Source of the DNA: Parabacteroides distasonis
GTDB taxonomy: Bacteria; Bacteroidota; Bacteroidia; Bacteroidales; Tannerellaceae
DNA: 64,000 bases
NCBI GenBank assembly: GCA_021531385.1
Contig: JAFBIR010000006.1
Coordinates: forward strand, 124,001 to 188,000
Direction: 5' to 3'
Below, piece by piece: positions 34,621 through 41,416 of the stretch. The translations under genes and the position numbers were made by a program. The notes under the pieces are model-generated. The model saw only the letters and a list, made by a program, of their open reading frames with translations, made no database searches and had not been told where the DNA came from. The stretch's first letter is position 1. Every line of letters begins with the position of its first letter.

Positions 34621-34894
34621 TGTTCACATCATAATCTGCCAATGTCTGCTCTGTCTTCCCAATGCGAGGCCGTAGCACACGGATCTCATGCACCTCCGCA
34701 TCCTCTTTCCCAAAGAAATAATCCAAGGGCGCACCTGTCGAGTCGATAGAGGGAAAGTCGAAAACCAACCGTCCATCCTGCCCCACGCAATGACGCAAAT
34801 TGTTCATCAAAGTGCTCAACAAAGCCTGTGGATTCGCCACTCGGAACTTCACCTGTTTCTCTTTATAGATAATATATAGATAAAAATCCTCCAT
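34577..34894 (-). CDS. Ubiquitin-like beta-grasp protein
   Basis: A 105-residue protein whose last third aligns with ubiquitin. TLADYDVNNGDTLFLV at 84-99 corresponds to ubiquitin residues 55-70, with 8 of 16 identical. The chain then ends six residues later in Gly105, exactly where ubiquitin ends in Gly76, although the penultimate residue is Pro rather than Gly. The N-terminal strands (FYLYIIYKEKQVKFRV) and helix (QALLSTLMNNLRHCV) fit beta-grasp order, with an insertion around 45-70. The exposed terminal Gly needs no protease, which agrees with the absence of a JAB peptidase gene. Immediately upstream of, and overlapping, the E2-like gene. YukD-type UBLs are an alternative family label. Confidence 0.8.
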   Translation of the reverse strand: MEDFYLYIIYKEKQVKFRVANPQALLSTLMNNLRHCVGQDGRLVFDFPSIDSTGAPLDYFFGKEDAEVHEIRVLRPRIGKTEQTLADYDVNNGDTLFLVPDPFPG

Positions 34895-34911
34895 ATCGTG
34901 CTATTTATTTC

Positions 34912-36657
34912 CTATGCTGTTTCTAACTTCAGTTCCACCCGGATCGGGTAAAGGCCCGTGGTACGCACCTCCATCATCCGCTGCAAGTAGTGCTCCACAC
35001 CTGCTTGTTTGCCCTCAAAGGCACGACGGGTGAACTGCGTAGGCTTGATCTGGATCTGTACCACGATCTGATAGGTGTGATAGCTACCCATCGTGTAGGG
35101 ACATCGCCGGGTGCGGATGGAGGAGATCAGCTCCTCAACCATTCCGAAACGGGCGATCAACTCCATCTGACAGAAAAGCTTCAGGTCTGTCTCCGTCACC
35201 AAGCGATCCTCCGTAGTCAGGTAGTAACGGGTCATCGCCCGCTGTGCCAACTCATTCCTCACCTCATTCATTCCCCCTTGGGGTGCGGCGATCTGAATGG
35301 TCTGTTCCGCATTGAATCCCGCAGGTACCTCAAATTTCGCCTCTCGGTTCAGCACACTATTCAGCGTCGCACCCTGTGTAATCAGGTAATGCACAGTGAG
35401 CGAGACCGACTCCTTCTGATTACGGGGGACACCTGAGTTGGCACGCAACTGCAAATAGACCCCCTCCGTCGCCATCAGCCTATCCGACATCGAGAGTTGC
35501 AACAAATCCTCAAAACCGTCCCGCAAACGCGCCACGACCCGCTCTACTTCAGGCGCATTCAAGGCCTGGAAGGCATAATAATCGGAATGATACCGGGCAA
35601 GCAGGTTCTGCAGCAACTTTACCAAACGTCCCCGATTGAACCGATCCGCCGACACCCGTCTCACCTGCAAGGCTGTCTGGCCATACAGTTGATCCGCTGA
35701 GGGACGAATCAGATGCAAGAATTGCGCATCGGAGCGGGAGCCATCCGCACTACCCGTCAGGCGTACTGACGGGGAAGCAGTGGACAATGAAGCCTCTTGC
35801 TCCTCTGCGTTCACCAACACCATCGCATTGAGATGTAACCGGTTAAACGAGAATTGGAAATCATCCGCAATGCCATCGAACTCAAACAGCAGATCCAATC
35901 GGTCGTGCGGATCCATCTCCTCCATCTGATCCACCACGAAGATACCCATTTGCTGGCGCGCAAACAGATCCATCACGCCGTAGTGATTGTAGGCCGAGAG
36001 CCCCACCCGACTGCCCGAAGTACACGCCCGGTTGTAGAGCAACGTATCTAAAGAGAAGGCCTCCGTTACAGGCAAGTTCGCAAAATCCCAAGGGGCGATC
36101 AAAGGCACCTCTTGCCCACTATCCGCCACCGAAATCCGCAGCGAATGGAAATCCACGTTGTCGATCGCAAACGTCATGCCTTGCAACTGCTTGACAGGGG
36201 ATTGCAAGCAATCTAAACTGACTAACCAGCGGCGTCCGTCCAAACGCGTTACGCTACGCACCTCCGCATTCACCAAACGAGTGGCTAACAAAGGAATGAA
36301 GCTATAGCTTTTCTGATTACCTCCTACTAAGCGGAAAGTCATTGCCGAGGTGACCGTCAGCTCAGACACCTTGGGTAATAAGGCAGTGCGTACCACCACA
36401 GTCGCCGGGATCGCACGTCCCAGCTCACCGACAGCGAGCGACTGCTCCAGCTCCTGCAAGACATCGACCTTTAGTTGTTCTATCTCCGCATCCAGCTCAT
36501 TCGATTGATAGGCTAAAGCGGTCAGCAGCAACCGAAAGACCGGATCCGACTCCAAGCCCTCTAAGTATTCGCTTTGGTCACTCTGTCGCCAGATGGCTAA
36601 CGCCTGTGTCAACAACTCCTCTGTCCGTTGCCGGACATCAAATATCGTCTGTTTCAT
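34912..36657 (-). CDS. tssF: T6SS baseplate subunit TssF
   Basis: At 581 residues it is the right size for TssF, a wedge protein of the cytoplasmic baseplate that forms a TssF2-TssG unit around the VgrG hub. The N-terminal helices (SDPVFRLLLTALAYQSNELDAEI) match the family's opening, where residues before the first beta domain pack against TssG. The central part includes APWDFANLPVTEAFSL and the pair RRVSADRFNRGRLVKLLQNLL. It lies 28 bases downstream of tssE and 17 bases upstream of the ubiquitin-like gene, so the UBL is embedded directly behind a baseplate gene in the same transcript. Confidence 0.8.
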   Translation of the reverse strand: MKQTIFDVRQRTEELLTQALAIWRQSDQSEYLEGLESDPVFRLLLTALAYQSNELDAEIEQLKVDVLQELEQSLAVGELGRAIPATVVVRTALLPKVSELTVTSAMTFRLVGGNQKSYSFIPLLATRLVNAEVRSVTRLDGRRWLVSLDCLQSPVKQLQGMTFAIDNVDFHSLRISVADSGQEVPLIAPWDFANLPVTEAFSLDTLLYNRACTSGSRVGLSAYNHYGVMDLFARQQMGIFVVDQMEEMDPHDRLDLLFEFDGIADDFQFSFNRLHLNAMVLVNAEEQEASLSTASPSVRLTGSADGSRSDAQFLHLIRPSADQLYGQTALQVRRVSADRFNRGRLVKLLQNLLARYHSDYYAFQALNAPEVERVVARLRDGFEDLLQLSMSDRLMATEGVYLQLRANSGVPRNQKESVSLTVHYLITQGATLNSVLNREAKFEVPAGFNAEQTIQIAAPQGGMNEVRNELAQRAMTRYYLTTEDRLVTETDLKLFCQMELIARFGMVEELISSIRTRRCPYTMGSYHTYQIVVQIQIKPTQFTRRAFEGKQAGVEHYLQRMMEVRTTGLYPIRVELKLETA

Positions 36658-36685
36658 GATGCATTTCGCTTAACAAATGACTCCT

Positions 36686-37135
36686 CTAATTCCACACTTT
36701 AATCACGGTGCGGTACTCATACGGCTTACCGGTTTGCACGATCACCCCTCGAATCGCTACCAAGATCTGTCGCTGCTCTCGGATGTAGGTCATCACTGCA
36801 GCCGTACGGCTCAACCGTGGCTCATAGCGTTTGATCGCCTCATTCAGCTCAGCGGCAAAGGTCTGCAAGTTCTTGGAGGAACCCGAGATCTTCTTCTGAT
36901 AGATCGGATCACGCTCCTCGCGATCGCTATAAACCGTCCCCTCATGCTCGTTGAAGATCTCAAATCGCAACCCCGTGAACACAAATCCGTAGTGCGGATC
37001 CGCCACGAAAGAGCCTGTAGCCGTATGGAGCAACAGATCTAACGACTGCTCAATGGCCAGCTTCAAGTTCTGCGTCCGGCTCAATCGGCCACGCTCAATG
37101 CGCAAAGGTATGAACAAATTAGTCATGGTTACCAT
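36686..37135 (-). CDS. tssE: T6SS baseplate subunit TssE (gp25-like)
   Basis: A 149-residue protein with the gp25/TssE fold. It opens with SRTQNLKLAIEQSLDLLLHTATGSFVADPHYGFVFTG in part, the segment in which phage gp25 and TssE proteins pack onto the sheath start, and ends with beta strands (ILVAIRGVIVQTGKPYEYRTVIKVW). In the machine it links the baseplate to the first sheath ring. Its ATG overlaps the tssK stop as TAATG (1 base shared), so translation is coupled. A second in-frame ATG three codons in could also be used. Confidence 0.8.
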   Translation of the reverse strand: MVTMTNLFIPLRIERGRLSRTQNLKLAIEQSLDLLLHTATGSFVADPHYGFVFTGLRFEIFNEHEGTVYSDREERDPIYQKKISGSSKNLQTFAAELNEAIKRYEPRLSRTAAVMTYIREQRQILVAIRGVIVQTGKPYEYRTVIKVWN

Positions 37136-38322
37136 TAAATTAAAGGAATAAACTCATCTTCCTCCTGTGTCTCCGGCTTATACAGCAGCTCGCTGAGCGC
37201 ATCGTAGAGCGCATCATAGAGCCGCTGATAGAGCGAATCGCACAGAGCCCGCTCAATCTCCTTGCGCAGACGGGGATGCAACTGCGTTTCTATATAATTA
37301 CGCAACCACTCTGAGAGCTGCACGGTCAATCCCTCAGTCAACTCCGTATGCAGCTGGGTCCGCAACTCGTCATACAGCTCCTTACGCAACTGGGCATAGA
37401 GTTCCTCCTTGATCTCCCGCTTCAGCGCATCGTAGTCGATGCTGTTATCCACCAATACGACCCGATCCAGCAGCTCCGTCTGCACCGATAAATAAGCGGA
37501 GAGCCAATCCAGATAAGCCCGTATGTGGTAATAGGTCGGTTCATTTCGCACATCTTGCCTCAGAGCGACCAACGTGTCGGGCAACGCCTCGATGTCATGT
37601 CCCAAACCCTCCACTAAATAATAGGTAACTGTCTGTTCGATCTCCTGCAATAGGGATAAGCCATCGGCCATCGACCGACCATGCGGGAAGCGACGCAAAC
37701 GGAACAGCAACTGCAAGAGTGAGCGTTTGGCATCGCCCTCCTCTAAATGCGCATGAGCGGTGATTGCCACCAATTGCTCCTCATACTGTCTGAAGTAAGG
37801 CTCGAACGCCTCATCCGTCTGGATCGTCAGTGCCGGAGGCAGGTAGTCTTGATCCACGGACAGCATCCCCTCCTCCACCGTAAAACGTTTGATTGGCAAC
37901 ACATCCAAGGTCGCCAACTCAGGTAAGGTATGCAACGAGAGCTGATGAACCGGTCGCTCATAGGAGACTCCATCCCGCTCAAAATGATGGAGCTCCCCGT
38001 CAGCCATGCCGACACAAAGGAAATAGGTTCCCTCGCTCAGTTTAGGCATCTCCAACCGCATCTCCTCCTGCACGGAAAGGATGCGTCCAGAGGGTAACAA
38101 CGCCGTCAGCTGCAAGGGAATCAACTCATACACACGTTCCACAAAGCGCCCTTCAGCTCGGAAGGAACATCCCGGGATCCGCCCGATGCAGCCCTCTCCA
38201 ATCGCCGTGCGCACAATCAGCTGCTGCCGGCTATCCAAGTCGGCTTCCCAATGACGGAAAACAGCCGAGGTCAGCTCCATGCCCGCATGCCAATCTATCT
38301 TCGCATTATCGTACATATCCAT
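37135..38322 (-). CDS. tssK: T6SS baseplate subunit TssK with octad-repeat tail
   Basis: The N-terminal part (IDWHAGMELTSAVFRHWE) matches TssK, the trimeric protein that joins baseplate wedges to the membrane complex. Length is 395 residues. The usual C-terminal domain, which contacts TssL/TssM in canonical systems, is not apparent. Residues 305-384 are instead about ten consecutive eight-residue helical units (KEELYAQL, RKELYDEL, RTQLHTEL, and so on). That agrees with the lack of TssJ/L/M here and suggests a different docking partner. The gene overlaps tssG by 17 bases and tssE by 1 base. Confidence 0.75.
   Translation of the reverse strand: MDMYDNAKIDWHAGMELTSAVFRHWEADLDSRQQLIVRTAIGEGCIGRIPGCSFRAEGRFVERVYELIPLQLTALLPSGRILSVQEEMRLEMPKLSEGTYFLCVGMADGELHHFERDGVSYERPVHQLSLHTLPELATLDVLPIKRFTVEEGMLSVDQDYLPPALTIQTDEAFEPYFRQYEEQLVAITAHAHLEEGDAKRSLLQLLFRLRRFPHGRSMADGLSLLQEIEQTVTYYLVEGLGHDIEALPDTLVALRQDVRNEPTYYHIRAYLDWLSAYLSVQTELLDRVVLVDNSIDYDALKREIKEELYAQLRKELYDELRTQLHTELTEGLTVQLSEWLRNYIETQLHPRLRKEIERALCDSLYQRLYDALYDALSELLYKPETQEEDEFIPLI
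37171..37410 (-). repeat. 24-bp/octapeptide repeats in the tssK 3' end
   Basis: About ten consecutive eight-residue units with the pattern xxELxxxL cover TssK residues 305-384. Examples are KEELYAQL, RKELYDEL, RTQLHTEL, ETQLHPRL, CDSLYQRL and YDALYDAL. They predict a long amphipathic helix or coiled coil. The DNA units are diverged, so the array is conserved at protein level rather than recently expanded. Confidence 0.7.
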
Positions 38323-39088
38323 TATAATTTAGCAAGTTTGAATGAATGGAATGCCCTTTAATCTCCACCTCGCTAAAAGCATCAACGGGAAGGAAATGGG
38401 CCTGGATAAACTGAAAAAAGGGTGCCAATTGGCGATGCTTAGCCGCATAGCCCGCAGCGTCCAACCCATCCACCCAGAGCGTATAGCGCACCATTGGCAT
38501 CCCATACACGGTGTTGTCTGTATCGCTGTAAGTGGAGAGACGCAAGGTCACGGGATAGCCCGTCAGTGTGCTCAGGAGCAACCTAACGAAATGAATATTG
38601 CCTCGTAGCTTCGCCACATAGGGCAACAACAGGGCGGCTTGCAGCACATATTCATCCTGCTCTGCCGACAAGTCAAAATCGTAATAGGCTTTCAGCACAT
38701 AGGCTAATTTCATTTCGATCAAGTCCTTCACCTGTTTCTCCACCCGCAATCGCCGACGGAACGCAAACGTATCAAACGGCATGAATGCCTCCGACAACAG
38801 GTGAAGTCGCCGTTGCATCTGCTCGTAGCGACTCTTGAAAGACTGGGTCTGCTGCTTTCCCTCCGCTGTTTGCGCGGTCAGTTCCGCATCCTCAGTCAGC
38901 AAGGACGAGGGCAACAGCTGCAGGAAGCCGTCTCGCGCTAACTCCACTTGCCGCTCCTCCGGATCTACCCGTATGGCATCGTCGGAATAGTTGCGGTAGA
39001 ACACACCCTTGCAGCGCACCGACCACTCCTCCGTCAGCTCCGGGTAGAGTTGCTCTAACAGCATTTCAGCACTGATCTCGTTCAACAT
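38306..39088 (-). CDS. tssG: T6SS baseplate subunit TssG-like protein
   Basis: I assign TssG from position between tssK and the other baseplate genes and from the segment YVAKLRGNIHFVRLLLSTLTGYPVTLRL, which resembles the TssG stretch where the second half begins. From the ATG at 39088 (MLNEISAEM) the product has 260 residues. The frame can also start at 39115, nine codons earlier. The shorter start overlaps the upstream E1-like stop by 7 bases (ATGTTGA), a normal coupling distance. TssG pairs with TssF in the wedge. The family is poorly conserved, so the call rests partly on context. Confidence 0.6.
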   Translation of the reverse strand: MLNEISAEMLLEQLYPELTEEWSVRCKGVFYRNYSDDAIRVDPEERQVELARDGFLQLLPSSLLTEDAELTAQTAEGKQQTQSFKSRYEQMQRRLHLLSEAFMPFDTFAFRRRLRVEKQVKDLIEMKLAYVLKAYYDFDLSAEQDEYVLQAALLLPYVAKLRGNIHFVRLLLSTLTGYPVTLRLSTYSDTDNTVYGMPMVRYTLWVDGLDAAGYAAKHRQLAPFFQFIQAHFLPVDAFSEVEIKGHSIHSNLLNYNGYVR

Positions 39089-40176
39089 ACCATCGCTATA
39101 TATTGAGTTCCACATTTCGTTTTCAGTCGCAACACATCCTCAGCAGGAATGCCCAGTTCGCCCAAGGTCAACTCCGGATAGGGGAAACCCTGATCGATCA
39201 CCCGATAGGCGTGTTGATCAAATTGGCTGAGTAGATCGAAGCGCAAGGCTGGGTGTCGCTCCATAGCCGCCGCCACCCGGTGTGCTGGCAACATCAGATA
39301 GGTTCGCTCTCCTCGCTCCTTGTGAATGACATAATCCACAAAAGGATCGTTCAGCAGCAATGCGCCATAAGGCAGTAAGGAACCTACCGCCATGTTAGAG
39401 CGAACAGCCAACTCGTCACCCTCCATCGTCCGTAGTGACGCTAACGGCTCCCACGCCTCATGCAGAGGGCAATCATCGTCCCACGCCTGAAATTCCATCG
39501 TACGGGCGGTCAGATGCTCTCCCTCGTAGTAGAACATCCGACGGCTGGGCGCATCGCCTACGATCACCTTGATCGCCTCTTGTGCCTGCACAGCTCCGAT
39601 CACACTGGCAACGAGCGGAGTCGTAGGCGCATGGTGTGCCTCCTCCTGCCGACGGATCACCCCGGAACAGGGCATACGCCGACGCAACTCCTCCAAGCCA
39701 CGCTCACCTAAGGAGCAGGCGTAACAATTCTCACCCGGACGGAACACCCGCATGGTGCCCTCCAGATCGAGGATACCACCATCCACCCAGCTCTTGCCCG
39801 CTCGGAGACAAAGGCGCTGGATGCAATAGCGTGCCCAGCGACTATCCACACAGCCCACCACCACATCCATTCGGCGGAAAAGTCCTAATCCTACCTCATA
39901 GGCTACATCGCCAAAGATCGTATCGACCCGCAGGTCGGGGTTGAGTTGCAGCAAAGCGCGCTTCGCGACATCCACTTTGCGTTGTCCGATGTCAGACGAA
40001 CGATAGAGAATAGAACGGGAAAGATTGCTTGGCTCCACGCAGTCGAAATCGACCAGGACCAGATGTCCCACCCCCATCAGCACGAGGTTCTTCATCACCT
40101 CGTTGCCTAAGGCACCACATCCGACCACCATCACATGCGCCTCTCGCAATCGCTCACTGCTCCAATTCCTCATCAA
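39082..40176 (-). CDS. E1/ThiF-like UBL-activating adenylyltransferase
   Basis: The 364-residue product has the ThiF/MoeB/E1 fold. A Rossmann GCGALG (19-24) is followed by VDFDCVEPSNLSRSILY (Asp43/Asp45; Arg54 is the conserved Arg of NLSR) and QRKVDVAK (Lys67, ATP contact). CYAC (151-154) may bind zinc, and PTTPLVASVIGAVQAQEAIK (184-203) is the classic helix after the crossover loop. Cys170 in MPCSGV, just before that helix, is the candidate thioester Cys. About 120 further residues form an unrecognised C-terminal domain. It would adenylate the terminal Gly of the UBL encoded 5 kb downstream in the same operon. MoeB/ThiF cofactor roles are less likely because no molybdopterin or thiamine genes are present. 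Confidence 0.85.
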   Translation of the reverse strand: MMRNWSSERLREAHVMVVGCGALGNEVMKNLVLMGVGHLVLVDFDCVEPSNLSRSILYRSSDIGQRKVDVAKRALLQLNPDLRVDTIFGDVAYEVGLGLFRRMDVVVGCVDSRWARYCIQRLCLRAGKSWVDGGILDLEGTMRVFRPGENCYACSLGERGLEELRRRMPCSGVIRRQEEAHHAPTTPLVASVIGAVQAQEAIKVIVGDAPSRRMFYYEGEHLTARTMEFQAWDDDCPLHEAWEPLASLRTMEGDELAVRSNMAVGSLLPYGALLLNDPFVDYVIHKERGERTYLMLPAHRVAAAMERHPALRFDLLSQFDQHAYRVIDQGFPYPELTLGELGIPAEDVLRLKTKCGTQYIAMVC

Positions 40177-40184
40177 TCCGTCAC

Positions 40185-40994
40185 TTAATCCATCTTGAGT
40201 TGTTGACCGATGTTCGATAAGTCACTCCCCTTTTGCTCCGTCTTGCCTGCGGGGGCACTACCAGCCTGCTCCTGATGCTGGAGGAATTGCTGGTAAGCAT
40301 CCTCCACCTCCTTCTTCTTATCGTTTGTCAGGTTATCGCGCATCTGATCATACTGCGCATGTTGCTCTTCGAATTTTGCGAAGGGATCCTCCTCCTCCTT
40401 TTTAGGACCTTCCTCACCCTTAGGTTGCGGTGCAGTCCCTAATGCGGAGAGGTGTGCAGCTGCCACACTCTGCACCGCCTCTTTGGGAATCGGTTTGACT
40501 CCTAACGCCATAAGTTTCGCAGTCGTCTTGGTTTTCACTACTTCTAACTGGAGCTTACATTTCTCATCCAAGGCATCTATCGCTTTCATCAACACATCAC
40601 GCCTGTTCTTATCCACCTCGGGCATCGTGAGTCGCAAGAACTTGGCATCCGGATCATCCTTATCCTCCTCGGTCACATCAGGATAGGTTTCTACGGATTG
40701 CTTTATCTCCGGGTGAGCCTTGAAAACACCTTGCGCTAAAAGGCCCAAATAGTTAGCCTCCTTCGGAAAAAGATCGATGATGGTCTCATCGCCATCCTCT
40801 TTCAAGGTATGTACATAGACATCCGCCATATCCTCGATATGCAGAGGCATACCACTCATCGCTACCTCGACCCCCAGCAAAGAAGAGGCATCCGCCTTCA
40901 CGCACAAATTGCAATAGGCATACGACATGACGGTCACATAGCCCATCTGCCGCTGCTGGGCATTATTTAATTCTATGATTACACTTCTTTTCAT
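40185..40994 (-). CDS. Unrecognised charged protein of the T6SS operon
   Basis: A 269-residue protein without signal peptide or membrane helix. The first 105 residues look globular (VIIELNNAQQRQMGYVTVMSYAYCNLCVKAD). The remainder is rich in Glu, Lys, Gln and Pro with low-complexity runs such as EEEDPFAKFEEQ, ending in QQLKMD. It may be a chaperone, adaptor or regulator of the tip or tube proteins. It sits between the E1-like gene (8 bases away) and the PAAR-like gene (14 bases), so it is also a candidate substrate of the UBL cascade. I do not recognise a family. Confidence 0.6.
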   Translation of the reverse strand: MKRSVIIELNNAQQRQMGYVTVMSYAYCNLCVKADASSLLGVEVAMSGMPLHIEDMADVYVHTLKEDGDETIIDLFPKEANYLGLLAQGVFKAHPEIKQSVETYPDVTEEDKDDPDAKFLRLTMPEVDKNRRDVLMKAIDALDEKCKLQLEVVKTKTTAKLMALGVKPIPKEAVQSVAAAHLSALGTAPQPKGEEGPKKEEEDPFAKFEEQHAQYDQMRDNLTNDKKKEVEDAYQQFLQHQEQAGSAPAGKTEQKGSDLSNIGQQLKMD

Positions 40995-41008
40995 TTGCTT
41001 TTTCCTTC

Positions 41009-41398
41009 TTATTTTCCTTCTGCCAAACAGACATTACCCGGCATCGTGACGGAGATATTACCGCCCCAGTTACATATACACTTGCAATTATCTAACAGGG
41101 CCGGCATATTACAGATCATCTCCTTACCACCCGGCGTCCAAGGAGCCGCAATCACAGGGATACAGGGCATCGGAGTCAAAACACCTGCCGCCGCTGCCGT
41201 AGCGGAGGCTACCGTTGGATTGGCCATGCTCTGGCACATGCCAAAAGGCATGATATTCGCCATTGGCTTATTATCCATAATGTTGCCCGCAGGCTTATTC
41301 TGCACCTTCGGCCGCATCGGATCAACCACCATAAAACTGGAGGGAGCCATCCCGAAAGAACACTGGAGCAAGGCTCCCGCTGTCACAAACTTTCCCAT
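41009..41398 (-). CDS. PAAR-like DUF4280 spike-tip protein
   Basis: A 129-residue protein with the DUF4280/PAAR-like layout: MGKFVTAGALLQCSFGMAPSSF, then PMRPKVQNKPAGNIMDNKPMANIMPFGMCQSMANPTV in part, and six to eight conserved Cys/His residues able to bind a metal near the tip. Such proteins cap the VgrG spike in Bacteroidetes T6SS and extracellular contractile systems. It lies near vgrG, with the 598-residue beta-helical gene between them, all within 21 bases of each other. No toxin domain is attached, so it is a bare tip. Confidence 0.85.
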   Translation of the reverse strand: MGKFVTAGALLQCSFGMAPSSFMVVDPMRPKVQNKPAGNIMDNKPMANIMPFGMCQSMANPTVASATAAAAGVLTPMPCIPVIAAPWTPGGKEMICNMPALLDNCKCICNWGGNISVTMPGNVCLAEGK

Positions 41399-41416
41399 CT
41401 GATTACCCCTCCCTTT

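Noticed and set aside
39082-40176. MoeB or ThiF cofactor-synthesis enzyme
   Set aside because: No molybdopterin or thiamine genes occur nearby, and the gene is embedded in an operon that also encodes E2-like, UBL and RING-like proteins.
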